Part shown: in pieces, positions 53,474-64,000 of the stretch
How positions within the stretch are numbered: position 1 is the first letter of the stretch
Layout: every line of letters starts with the position of its first letter
From: Drosophila miranda
Taxonomy: Eukaryota > Arthropoda > Insecta > Diptera > Drosophilidae
Assembly (NCBI RefSeq): GCF_003369915.1
Contig: NC_046674.1
Coordinates: forward strand, 27,035,657-27,099,656
Length of the DNA: 64,000 bases
Direction: 5' to 3'
Notes under the pieces: generated by a model
What the model was told of the DNA's origin: nothing
Seen by the model: only the letters and a program-made list of their open reading frames with translations
The model's database searches: none
Position numbers and translations under genes: made by a program

Positions 53474-55574
53474 TTAGAGTTTCTTATACCAATATAGATA
53501 GTGTTCGCCGTCCTCGACCATTAGCTCATCGACACCTACGACACACAGAAGAAGAAGCCATGTAACAGAAGGGAAACAGGACATGATTCAAAGCTCCACA
53601 CTTACCAACAGGCGCAATAAGCTGATTCCCAGGCGTATTGTTGGGATCGGGTAGTTCGGGCAATCGGTAGAGCAGCCAGTAGTGGTACCTAGTAGGGATC
53701 GGATCGGGACATTCGCTTATACGTACAGACTGCTTGAGGTCATAGTGGAGCTACCACCCATACTCACCCTCGCGGCTCCTCCTTCTTGCCATACAGGGTG
53801 TGCACGTAGTGGCCATTGGGCCATTCGCGCGCCTCGAAGATGAATCTGTGTCAATCGAACAGCAATAAGAGCTTAAGTGCATCATTCGTCATCGGTCTTT
53901 CGGGAGCACACTCACCTGGGATCCATTTCGGCCGCCTGGGTCATGGCCTTGAAGAAGCTCGTGTTCTTCGGCGAGACCAGGGATAGAGAGAAGGCCTCGC
54001 TCACATTGGAGCCCACCCAGAGCGTGTAGGTGTAGGAAATGTTCTTCGCGTCTGACTCCTCTGCCGAAGAGCTCAGGCCAAAGGGTACCGCCAGCTTCGG
54101 CTCACCGTTCTCTGTGTGGCGAAAGAGAGACCGGAAGAGCTTAAGTGGAGGCGAATCCTGAATGGGGAGGAACCTTACCCGTTGGATCGCTGCTCTCCCG
54201 TATCACATGATCGCACTGGAGGGCGCGCACGGCGCCGAGGCCCTTCCAGCCCAGGGCCAGGATAATGTCTGCGGTGAGGCCGACACCGATGTCCGGCTCC
54301 TGACCATCTTGGAGCGGCTCCTCGCTCCAGCCGCCGTCGGCCCGCTGCCGGCTGAGAATGTAGCGCGAGGCGGCCGTGCGGTTCCAGTGCCCGGCCGGAT
54401 CGTACTCCAGGTCCTGCAGCGCCTGCATGGCCAGGGCCGTGCTGCGCAACGATCCGAAGCTACCGCGCTGGTCCTGCAGGCTGGCCAGGCCGCGGGCGGG
54501 CCGGCGGACAAAGTGCTGGAGATGGCGATGGCGGTGATCGGTGACGATGCACCGCAGGGCCAGTATGACCATGGCAATGGCGTCCACGCTCTGGTCCGTC
54601 ACACCGCTTGCGATGTCCAGGAGGCGACGTATCTGCCGCTTCCGCACATGCGCCGCCGAACTGCAGGCGGACAAAGTCGTCAGGGCGAACTCGATGTCCT
54701 GGGCCGGCTCATGGTGCTGCAGTGTGGCAACCAGATCGTGGCCGTGGAAGTGCTTGGGGTCCTTGCACAGCGACCCGAGCGCCAGCACATAGCGCGCCAG
54801 CTTGTCCAGATTGAGGGGTTTAGGTAGCGTGTGGTGGCGGTCCAGCATCGCCAGTATCTCGATTTCCATTTCCTTCACGGACAGCGTGTCCTCCAGCTCT
54901 TGGATCACCTGCATGTGACCATCGGCACTCTCGTTGGGGTCCCGGCCGCCAGACAGCTCCTTGGCCAGGATCACCACATGGGTGTCGTTGCCCCAGCCGT
55001 AGTCCGAGGCCCGCTTCTCCTTCAGCCAGTCCAGCGCTCGCAGTATAGCTTCCTGTTCGCCCTTGGTGGGACTCGCTGAGCCGATGATCTCGTGCTGGCG
55101 AGGATCAGCGCCTCCTCCACCTGTGCCGTTGGAGCCGGATCCAGGGCCAGCCGTGGGTGGGGCCAACCCCTGTCCTAGGGGTGTGGCCTCCTGTTGATCC
55201 TGATGGGCAGTGGCCGTTGTGGTTGTGGCCACGCTCTGGTTGCTGTTCGCGTGGGAGTTGCTGTTGCTGTTATCGTTGTTGGTCTGTTCATCGCTGGAAT
55301 CGTTGTTGCTGTTGCTGCTGCTCACCGTGAGATTATCAAAGTCCGTGGTTACCATGGCCGCCGCCGTACTGGAGCTGGCCGTGACAGCTGGAGCAGCCGC
55401 AGCAGCGGTGGAGGCAACTCCGGAGGCGGCAGTGACCACGGCACCATCAGAGGCTGGGGCAGGGGCAGGCACCGCTGCTAAAGTCACATTCTCCAGCGTC
55501 AGCGTCGACAGCGGCAGGCAGCCCACAAAGAAAAACAAAAGGAGTAAGAGCAGCAGCAGTGGAGGCGACGACAT
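53474..55574 (-). CDS. CG3556: CG3556-like secreted protein, cobalamin/intrinsic-factor fold with DUF4430
   Basis: Exons are 54179-55574, 53916-54111, 53768-53845, 53606-53688 and 53474-53535, totalling 1,815 nt, or 604 aa, all in phase. Residues 1 to about 25 are a signal peptide ([20 protein letters not shown]). A long Ala/Ser/Thr/Asn-rich linker runs to about residue 155. Residues of about 160-465 look like an alpha/alpha-toroid of the intrinsic factor/terpenoid cyclase type (SRQRADGGWSEEPL, DIGVGLTADIILALGWKGLG, LASLQDQRGSFGSLRSTALA). The last exons encode a DUF4430-like domain (YTYTLWVGSNVSEAFSLSL, HYWLLYRLPELPDPNN, EHYLYWYKKL), as in vertebrate cobalamin carriers. Insects are not known to rely on cobalamin, so the ligand is unknown. 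The MSSPP start is preferred to an ATG 10 codons upstream because it begins the signal peptide. Confidence 0.88.
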
Positions 55575-55755
55575 CTTGCTTGTGGGAGGGGGAGGGGTCT
55601 GCAAAGGAATAGAGGAGTAGTTCCACTTGTTATTCTTGTGCTCTCTCTTTTCAGAGAGGAGATGCGGAGGTGCTGAGGGTGCAGCGGGCAGACAGTGGAG
55701 AGGCGTTGCCTTGAACTCAATTTACAGCGCGTTGCGACTCGCAAGTCATGCAATT

Positions 55756-55763
55756 TATCGATA
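55756..55763 (-). promoter_or_regulatory. DRE motif in the CG3556 promoter
   Basis: TATCGATA, palindromic, lies about 180 bp upstream of the CG3556 start codon, with CGATCGATAT about 20 bp farther upstream. Confidence 0.6.
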
Positions 55764-55900
55764 ATCGCGAACAGCGATCGATATGCAGGACATGGCACAA
55801 AGGCATCACAATCACATCAGCACCACAGTCACTCACTCACCCACTGGGCTCACCCTCAGCTGTCTTACACCTTGCCACTGCTCCCTGCCATCCTTCAATC

Positions 55901-55998
55901 ACCATCCACCACCCATCCAACCACCCATCCAACCACCCATCCAACCACCCATCCAACCATCCATCCATCCATCCATCCATCCCTCCATCCACCCATCA
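55901..55998. repeat. CCACCCATCCAA minisatellite grading into CATC repeats
   Basis: Four units of a 12-bp repeat are followed by about eight CATC units. It creates meaningless Pro/Thr/His frames. Confidence 0.85.
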
Positions 55999-57039
55999 CT
56001 TAGTCATCAAATTAAATAAATGCAAAGACTAGACAAAGTCCTTCATTTCATTCTTGTTGCTGTTGCTGTTGTGGTGTTCGTGTTGCTGTGTGCGTTGGGT
56101 GGTTGGGTGGTGGTTGAACTGGGCTGGGTGGCTCTGCGGTAGTGGTTCGGGTGCGGGTGCGCGTGCGGGTGCGGCAGCAATGCCATTCAATTGCCTCTGA
56201 CAATAAAAGTTGAACAAAACAGCAGGCTTACATAATAATACAATAACAACAATCGCGGGGCGAGGGGGCTGCGATTGGCGACTGTCGACAACACCACGTC
56301 TACTTTCCTTTCGGACCGGACGAGCCTCGAACGAAATCGCTATCGCTATCGCAATCGCCTCAAGTCCAGCCTGGAGAGTATTATCCTTTAGGTTCCAGCT
56401 GCTGGGATGCTGGGGCACACTTCCTAGCTGCAATCTCAGGTTTTTCTTTCCCTGCACCCTTTTGCCTTGGGGGGAAGCCCTTCCCTGCCCTGTTCTGCCT
56501 GCCTGTGAGTGCTATTCCCCTGTAGTGACCCTTTTATCTTTCTTTGTTCTCGAGCTTTTGCCAATTACACTTTTGGTTTTTAATGTTTTTTGTTGGGACG
56601 TTTTGGGGGGGCTGGCCAGCAGCTGTCTCACTCGCGTCGTGTCTAGCACTCGATTGGTATTTGGCGAATGGGACTTTTTCTCGCTTTCTTCTGTTTGGAA
56701 TTCAATAATTTTCCGAGCTGAGGAATCGACAACGAAAACGTGACTGTGCGCGCAGCGTTGCCACTGTGCTGTCGGACAGGTGCAAGTGCAAGGATGTGCC
56801 GACCAGCTGGTATCCTTGTCCGAAGGAGAACGAAATGAAATTCAAAATTACAACCGTCTCTATGTAAAGTATGTTAGCTCCACCTATCGTAATTTATGAG
56901 AATTTTTTGTTCAGAGAGAAGGGCTGTCACCCTCATTCGATTTACTTCGCGCCCAACTTCCTCTTCAAATAAGAATAGTAGTCCATGAAATGTGAATTTT
57001 TTTGAGTCAATGCTATGAAATGCGCTTTCCTTTAAGGGG

Positions 57040-57230
57040 CCTACAAGACAATTTTGGTTACAAGACTTATAGAAAATGCATACAAAACTTTGAACAACTG
57101 CTCTGCTTTGTGTGTGATATCAAAAGAGCCTGTGGCTTCAGCTGTTAATTCTGAGAAGAATAAACAAGACGGAAAGGCAGGCAGACGTGGCTGTCGAGAT
57201 TCGGCTATTGATGCTGGCAAAGAGGAGAAA
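57040..57230 (-). mobile_element. Possible mini-me remnant, reverse orientation
   Basis: GACGGAAAGGCAGGCAGACG followed by TGGCTGTCGAGATTCGGCTATTGATGCTGGC is close to the reverse complement of the mini-me core and GTCY tract. The flanking blocks are too diverged to delimit. Confidence 0.35.
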
Positions 57231-60200
57231 GATTAATGGCTGGTGTAGCATATTGGATATTACCAAACCTTCACGGAAGGCTGAGCAGGTGATGGTTCGT
57301 CTCCCGTCCGGGCACGTGCTTGTTCCGGCTTCCGTCTCATCGGCAAGAAATGGGGGGGTTTTTATTTCCCAGAACGGACGGGACACAGCTCAACTCCAAC
57401 AATCATAATACTGATACAGTAACGTTCATTAAAATTTCACGTGCAAGCGAAGTATCGACACAAATATGTACAAGAGCAAATACACCTAACTACACACACA
57501 CGGACACATACACACATACAAGTCGTGCCACGGTGTTGTTGTGACCACTCATGCCCACCCTACCATGATCACCGCTCCCGGTTCATCCGGTGATCCCATA
57601 AAGAAGGCTCTTACAGCCTCCTATCCAACCCCATTACCCTCCTTTGCCCAGCATGGTCCCCGCATATAGAACTCTAGCCCCGATTCATGTTAAATCCTAT
57701 ATTTCATATTGAGCAATAGCACATGCATCGCACTAGTAAACTAATAAATGATTAACTCTTAATAATACACTTTAGATTGGTATTTAACTTACAAATTGAA
57801 AGAAGGGAAGGGTACATATCTCCAGCTTTTATGTTAGGCAAATAGATAATAATAATAAATAAATATGCAAAAGGGAATGTAAAAACTGTGCGCCGCGATC
57901 GTTATGGCAGGTCAGTTATTCAAGTGCATTAGCGAAAGCAACCGCAAGTAGAAAGCATAAAAGAACGTCAGAGCGACCAGCCTCGCATCTTCCCTTTTGT
58001 GCCTTGTTCTTAAGAGGGCTGGTTCTTATGCGCGGCGTAAGCGCTTATGGTTGCCAGCAGGGCATAAGGGAGAGCGCACAGCCTCTCTTAAGCGACGAAG
58101 CCCCTGACTACGTGAGGTTTTTTTTTTTTTTTGGTCATGCAATAAATAGTTGCTCATAACAAACAAACTCCAATGTTTTATCTTTATGTTTTGGGATCAC
58201 TTACGGCCTTCCTTTGATTTGTTTTAATAAATGCGTTGAAACAGCGATGAAAGCGCTTCCATGGACTGCGGCAACGTTCCTAAAACGAAAGCTGGAGAAA
58301 TACTTTTACAAAAAAAACTCACGCTCTCCTCTGCCGTTTAACCGTTGTTCACTTTCGCCCTGTCACACATTCCACTTGCTATTTCTTCCGAACAGAATTT
58401 AAAAACACAACCAAAAGAAATTTACTAAGCTAATTACACTAATGACACTATAGCATAAAAATAGGAATCAGCGGTTACACTGATGGATATAAAAAAAAAC
58501 GACAGTCGTTGCCGCCGGCTTCACATCTGGGCACTCCTCGGCACTTCGTATGGGGAAACGAAAATAGGTCGAGACCCAGATCTATATTTCGGGTAGAAAT
58601 TGGCTGACCGTTTACATAGCTTTAATAATTTCCGCAGAATTGGACGGCCTCCAATATATCGCGGGTCCGTGACACATAAGTGGCTCGCGCCCGCAAAGCG
58701 ACTGATGAGCCGATCTTTTACGCCTCCCGCTTTGTGCTGCTCGGCCTAGCGCTGGGAATTTTTGGTACGGAGCTGTAGTTGGGCGAGGAGCATAAGTCCC
58801 TTGCCGCGGGCGGAGGCCCTAATATCGGGGAAATTGTTGTTGCGAGCTTTCGTATTGGGGTTCAGACAGGTACCCAAACGATTGCCCGAAGTTTAAGCCG
58901 GTACTAACCGCCAATCTGAAAAATTAATTTCCTACAATAAAAAAAAGCACTACCCTACGCCACGAGTGTATGTGGTGTATATTAGCGACGCTGAAATACA
59001 TACCAATTGAGATTGGCACTTAACACACTTTTACTTTATAAACGCACAATATTTCTTTCTTTTTGCTGTATTCAGCTGTTAAGATCTTTTCCCGGTTTTT
59101 ATTCCTCTTTTTTTTTCTTTATACTTGGACTGGACAAAAATAGCACGTCTGTCTTCGCCAACAGTTTTTCTTCCAAGAGACCGAGGCTAGATCTGCACAG
59201 TCTGAGACCCCCCAGTACAGCGTTAAACTTGAGAATCCTCCATTTTCGAATTGACGCCGTAATTATTTTACAAGTTTCAACTCAAAAAACAGAAAAAAAA
59301 CCGCTCTCCTTCTTTTAACTTTTAACTTGAATTGAGGCGGCAAAGTCGAGTAACATAGGGAGACCAATATCCCTACTTGGTACTTTTCCAAATGTTCCCT
59401 TTTGTGGATCCCAGTATTTATATCTTTTTTTTATACGTTACTCTTTCAAACCACTTCACTGGTTATGGTTTGAGAAGAGAAAGAGAACGAGCGACTGATG
59501 CAGCGACATTAAAAAACTGTTATGGAACAATGATAATAGATAAAATATTCTAAAATTCGAATTAAATATATCATTAGGTGGAAAGAGGATCATCCAAGTG
59601 CAAGAAATAACAGAAATATCTCTTTCTTTCTATGTTTTTCGCGACATTCATGACAAGAGCTGGCAAAATTGAAAGATATCGCAATCTGTGTTGCCTCTCC
59701 TACCATCCTACCATCCTAAAAAATCCATTTTTCCGTTTTGCGAACAGCCAAACCAAATGACAGCCCAGTAAAGAAACAAACGTGCCTTTGCGAGAGTCCC
59801 GCAAAATGCTCGCGAACGAGCTCGCAAGCCAGCTTGTGTACAAGCGATATGGTTTTGTATCGCAAAACTCTCGCAAACGATCTCGCAAGCAGGAGTTTTT
59901 CAATAGGAAAGTGCACCTGTTGGGCAGCACTGCGCTGCCGGTCCAAACACAAAAAAAGCAGCAAGCCTTCGTGTGGGTCCGGCAATGCGCCTTCGGCTCT
60001 GTGTTCACGTGTCGACAGATTAGTGGTCGAGAAGTCATTCGTGGTTATCTTTTTCGCAATCAGCGACCCCAAAAGCCTCCGAGTGACGAGTTTCAAGCAA
60101 ATCCGATTAATTTTTCAAATGACCATATTTCGACCATATTGGTTTTATGAGGCTAGAAAAAAAATCCTGACGTGATGGAGAAAATCTGGATTCGTGTTTA

Positions 60201-60494
60201 AGGCCCCAAAACACATAGGGATATGATACTCTGGTCAGCCTCCCACGACACTTTATATATATTTATATTATTAATAAAACAAATAAAATGTCATACAAAC
60301 AAAAAAGCCGAACATATGTATATCGGAGAGGCTCGACATGTTCAAAGAGCTACTCGAGATTTTTAGGTTAGACTGAATTATAGGCAAAAAATTTCGGAGC
60401 CCGAATTTGAACAAAATGCATGACTTTCCGAAAGTAATGCATTCCAGTTTACTGAACATGCGGAAAGTAATGAATTTCCATTTACTGAACATTC

Positions 60495-61348
60495 CAGTTC
60501 AACTGACTTTAATAATCGGTTAGCTAAGTGGGTGCCTGCTAATAATGTCAGCAATATGGCAATCTTCCTGAGGTGGCGAGGTTCCTACCACGAGGTGTAC
60601 GTACTAACGAAACGAATTGAAGAGCTCGGCGAGTATGTTCATTACTATATTAAAGACTCTTTAAATATTAATGTAATTTAGTGGCTGGGATATTTGCAGG
60701 TAATTCGAAGCCATGTGATCCCAATGTTTATTGGCAAGAATTTGTTTGCGAGCTAGGAGAATTAATAAAGGAAGAAATTAAATTTCAATATATGTGTATC
60801 TGAATATCTATAAAAGTAATTATATGCGATGCGCCAGCTCGCGCCTCTATATTGGGTGTGAAATATCATTCGGGTTTTTATTCTTGCAACTATTGCATTC
60901 AAAAAGGAGAAACTTTCTGCAACCGTCCAATTTTCAAGAAATCAATTAACCCACCACGAATCAATGATAACTTCCGAAATAGTATTCAACCTGAAAATCC
61001 CTTGGATGTTGTCAAGGCAAACTTGTTCTTGAAAATATGCCAACAGATATGGTAAATCAGTTTCCCTTAGACTACATGCACGTATTTTATCTTGGCGTCA
61101 TGAAATCGGTCCTAGTGGCTGTAATAACAGCAAAAGGTCATACATTTTCTTTGAATCGGGACTCCATAGCTTCCCTTAATAATAAACTCATGTTTTTTAA
61201 AAAGTTTTTACCTAGGGAATTCAATAGAGAAGTTAGATGTCTAGATAAACTCGACCGATTTAAAGCCACTGAGTTTCGAACCTTTTTATTATATACTGGA
61301 CCAATATCATTGAAAGGCATTTTAGATACCGGCTTGTATAATCATTTT
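60495..61348 (+). pseudogene. Decayed transposase-like gene, truncated by an insertion
   Basis: Translated fragments in order are FNNRLAKWVPANNVSN, GIFAGNSKPCDPNVYWQEFV, CDAPARASILGVKYHSGFYS and CNYCIQKGETFCNRP, all in one frame with a TGA at 60801. Then, after a frameshift near 61040, come MVNQFPLDYMHVFYLGVMKS and KATEFRTFLLYTGPISLKG. This series (CDAPARA, a CxxC, DYMH, KATEFRxFLLYTGP) matches a transposase-like family common in arthropod and cnidarian genomes that is often annotated only as a transposase-domain protein. The coding region is cut at 61348 by the DINE-1-like element. Weak similarity may resume in 62441-62590. It is not functional. Confidence 0.7.
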
Positions 61349-62440
61349 TTATACCCGATACTCAAAATGAGTATTGGGGTATATTAGATTTGTGGTAAAA
61401 GTGGATGTGTGTAACGTCCAGAAGGAATCGTTTCCGACCCCATAAAGTATATATATTCTTGATCAGCATCAATAGCCGAGTCGATTGAGCCCTGTCCGTC
61501 CGTCCGTCTGTCCGTCCCCTTCAGCGCCTAGTGCTCAAAGACTATAAGAGCTAAAGCAACGACGTTTTATATCCGGACTTCTGTGATATATCACTGCTAC
61601 AAGTATATTTCAAAACTTTGCCCCGCCCACTTCCGCCCCCACAAAAGGCGAAAATCTGTGGCGTTCACAATTTCAAAGATACAAGAAAACTGAAAACGCA
61701 GAATCCTAGCTGATGACTATATCTTCTAGAGTGCAAAATCTGAACCATATCGTATAATTATTATAGCCAGAATCAAGAAAACAATTTCATTCTTTCTCGC
61801 TCTGTCTCTCTCTAACACACAGGTTTCATGGTCGGTTTTGCCAATTGCAAAATATGAGTTCAAGGATCTCAGAACCTATAAGAGCCAGAGCAACCAAATT
61901 TGATATCCACACTCCTGTGATATCGGACCTTGACCGTTTCGTGTCCAAATTTCGCCACACCCCCTTCCGCCCCCGCAAAGGACGAAAATCTGGGGCATCC
62001 ACAAATCTCAGAGACTATTAAGGCTAGAGTAACCAAATTTGGTATCCGCACTTCTGTTAGATCTCACTATAAAACGTATATCTCAGAATTTCGCCCCACC
62101 CCCTTCCGCCCCCACAAAGGACGAAAATCTGTTGCATCCACAATATTGCAAATTCGAGAAAACTAAAAACGCAGAATCATAAAGAATGACCATATCTATC
62201 CGGTTGCTGAATCTGGATCAGATCGGATAATTTGTATAGCCAAAAGCAACAAATCAATTTGCAGTGGTTACGCAGCGCCCGACGTCACGCTCAGACTGAT
62301 TTTCTGTCTCTCTCGCATGCACTCTTTGTCGTGTCGTTTAATATTCGCGGCGTCTGCCGGAGGAGAGCCATACTGACTTAGTATCGGGTATAACCGTAGA
62401 GTTGCGGTGTCCGCAGCAACTCACAACGTTCCCCCTCGTT
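61349..62440 (+). mobile_element. Full-length DINE-1/mini-me-like element inserted in the decayed transposase gene
   Basis: Same structure as the copy at 50205: 5' hairpin at the start, core, short GTCY array (61494-61517), repeated CTCAGA...ACGAAAATCTG blocks, 3' subterminal repeat AGTATCGGGTATAA (about 62380-62393) and terminal hairpin ending CCCCCTCGT. Its left end lies within a T run (ATCATTTTTT), fitting the T-rich target preference of Helentrons. Confidence 0.82.
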
Positions 62441-62590
62441 ACTACTAAGCTTAGCGAGGAGTATTGTGTGACAAAGAGTATTGTGTCACGCAAAATTCTC
62501 TTGCATCCAGCTTGCTCGATGACTTTGTAAGTCAAGTGCCGTTTTTCTATATGAACGCAAGGCTCACTTTTAATTTTAATTTCTTAACAC

Positions 62591-63309
62591 TGTGATGGAC
62601 CTACATATTTCAGGCTGAGGTAAGCTCAGTCACGTCCAGGGGTCAATCCACAAGAAATTTGTAGAAATAGATGGAACCTTAAAGGCGTCGTCGGGGGCGG
62701 CCTTTCGTAGAGAGGTGGATCGGGGCTAGAGTGGGCGTCGCTCGTCGTGTATACGAAGCGGCGTGCGTGGACTCGGGGTGGGGTAGTGTCGGTGCCTCGG
62801 CTAGTTGGAATGAACTTACGCGATCGGGTGTTATTCTGATAGTTTGACACTTTATTATAAATCTTAGCACTTTAAATTAACTTAGTTTGATTGGTCGCCG
62901 GTGTTTCCCGTAGGTTCCTGGTACAACGTCTGTACTCCGAACCGAGTTTCTGCGCAGGTCGCTTCTTGGTTCTCGTCGTCGTCTTTTTATAGGCCCGTAT
63001 TGCTGGGTCCGCGGGTTTGAAAGTGCACTTCCGCGTCGGGGTGCACTTCGCCGCTCTTGGTGACCGTCGCAGACTTTCGCGGTGTCATCTTTCCGCAGTT
63101 GATGAACCCGGAGGACCGCACTTGGCTGATGGCTTGGCCTGGAGTGGGGAAAGTCCGCGTGACCTGATGTCTTTGGTCAGCGTTATGGAGTTGGCGCGTG
63201 TTGATCGGTGGCTGCGTGCGGAGAGGGGGTGTGGGTTGCGGGGTGTGGTGCGATACGCTCATTATAAGTCGGGGGACGGATTGTATCGAACCTTTTTAGG
63301 TTCGTTACA
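62591..63309 (-). mobile_element. Solo LTR of a Gypsy-type retrotransposon
   Basis: This 719-bp GC-rich block is flanked by a 4-bp direct repeat ACAC (62587-62590 and 63310-63313). On the minus strand it starts TGTAACGAACC and ends CCATCACA, so it has TG...CA ends. In that orientation a TATA-like TTATAATG (near 63262) precedes an AATAAA (near 62850) by about 410 bp, the U3-R-U5 order expected of an LTR. CGAACCTAAAAAGGTTCG near the start can fold into a hairpin. No internal region adjoins it. The exact family is not identified. Confidence 0.6.
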
Positions 63310-63312
63310 ACA

Positions 63313-63780
63313 CATTTAAGCAAAAATGGCTTACCAATACAATTTTAACTTTGACGAAATGGGAGCGGAAAATACTCAAATAACAGGTAACATTTTTAGT
63401 GACTTTTCTTCGGCTTTACCTTACGCTTTCGTTTTAATATGGTATGGGGTGCGATTTCCTATGATAGGACTTATGAGCTACAGTTTTTTCAAATACATAC
63501 AAAAGGCATTCCGAAATTTTTGTAATATTTTTTGATCGAAACCATGGGTGGTAAAACAGTGGATAAGTCAATAAAATGTGAAATATCTAGACTGGCCGCC
63601 GTAATTATAGAAAACGTTTGGGGGTTATTGTCTCAAAAAGTATTATAAAAGGTAATTTTAAGACACTGAGACTCTAATTGACGCCATTAAATCAGCCTGG
63701 GCAACTATATCGATCAATGTTCTAGAAGATTATTACAAGTCCTTAAAAGACCGAATATCGGAAGTAATATAAAGCCAAGG
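63313..63780 (+). pseudogene. Decayed Tc1/mariner-type transposase fragment
   Basis: With frameshifts, the plus strand reads FNFDEMGAENTQ ... VLIWYGVRFPMIG, then KYLDWPP, IIENVWGLLSQKV and LIDAIKSAWATISINVLEDY with KSLKDRISEVI. These fit the Tc1 order: the central D segment (VxFSDEKKFN-like), the VMVWG segment, LDWPAxSPDLNPIENxWG containing the last acidic catalytic residue, and the C-terminal helix. The DLNP part is missing and stops intervene, so it is inactive. The right end runs to the next DINE-1-like element. Confidence 0.6.
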
Positions 63781-63819
63781 TGGGACTACCAAATACTAAC
63801 TTATACTTTATGGCAATTT

Positions 63820-64000
63820 TTATACCCGATACTCAAAATGAGTATTGGGGTATATTAGATTTGTGGTAAAAGTGGATGTGTGTAACGTCCAGAAGGAATC
63901 GTTTCCGACCCCATAAAGTATATATATTCTTGATCAGCATCAATAGCCGAGTCGATTGAGCCCTGTCTGTCTGTCCGTCTGTCCGTCCGTCCGTCCGTCC
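63820..64000 (+). mobile_element. DINE-1/mini-me-like element, cut by the window edge
   Basis: Begins TTATACCCGATACTCAAAAT, identical at its start to the copy at 50205, and runs through the core and into the GTCY array where the window ends. The near identity suggests a recent expansion. Confidence 0.85.

Larger units (their letters stand above)
55575..60494. other. Gene-poor intergenic region downstream of the CG3556 promoter
   Basis: Contains the CG3556 promoter (DRE at 55756-55763), a CCACCCATCCAA minisatellite, a possible mini-me remnant (57040-57230), GC-rich unidentified blocks (58500-58920) and a stretch with overlapping open frames on both strands (59700-60175). I find no supported gene and no recognisable element in 57300-60494. 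Confidence 0.5.

Noticed and set aside
54162-54827. Plus-strand 221-aa frame
   Set aside because: Antisense of the CG3556 toroid exon.

Overview
This window is nuclear DNA of a Drosophila-like fly. The genes have short introns with GT/AG ends, CAG/CAA (opa) glutamine runs and DRE promoter motifs (TATCGATA). Several proteins are recognisable fly genes that I know from the D. melanogaster X chromosome (deltex, RpL7A, Spat, ruby, CG3556), so this is probably Muller element A. The dispersed repeats (mini-me/DINE-1 type, with a GTCY microsatellite) suggest the obscura group, but I cannot fix the species.

Layout: (1) 1-23.6 kb is one large minus-strand gene for a smoothelin-like cytoskeletal protein. 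It has a non-coding first exon near 23.3 kb, a 19-codon first coding exon at 20.8 kb, a 10.6-kb intron, huge low-complexity exons at 9.5-0.5 kb, and continues off the left edge. Splice phases predict a short isoform (ending at 6637) and a long one (more than 2,900 aa). A small secreted Kunitz-like gene lies on the opposite strand inside the long intron. (2) 23.6-29.2 kb is AT-rich intergenic DNA with an old repeat. (3) 29.2-31.6 kb is deltex, the Notch-pathway E3 ligase (minus). (4) 33.5-34.8 kb is RpL7A (plus). (5) 35.6-37.3 kb is Spat, a peroxisomal aminotransferase (minus). (6) 39.1-40.5 kb is a coiled-coil gene (plus). (7) 41.2-42.1 kb is an SREK1IP1-like zinc-knuckle gene (minus), divergent from ruby. 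(8) 42.9-46.6 kb is ruby, the AP-3 beta adaptin (plus). (9) 47.7-49.0 kb is an unusual intron-containing linker histone with an acidic N-terminus (minus). (10) 53.5-55.6 kb is CG3556, an intrinsic-factor-like secreted protein (minus).

The gaps at 49-51.3 kb and 60.5-64 kb are transposon graveyards. Around 60.5-64 kb there is a decayed transposase gene broken by a DINE-1/Helentron-like element, a 719-bp solo LTR with a 4-bp target duplication, and a Tc1-type transposase remnant followed by another DINE-1 copy. The genes do not form an operon or pathway; they are a typical mix of housekeeping genes (RpL7A, ruby, the zinc-knuckle gene), developmental genes (deltex, smoothelin-like) and tissue-specific ones. 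Exon joins below were worked out by hand from splice sites and reading phase; all closed coding sequences come to a whole number of codons.
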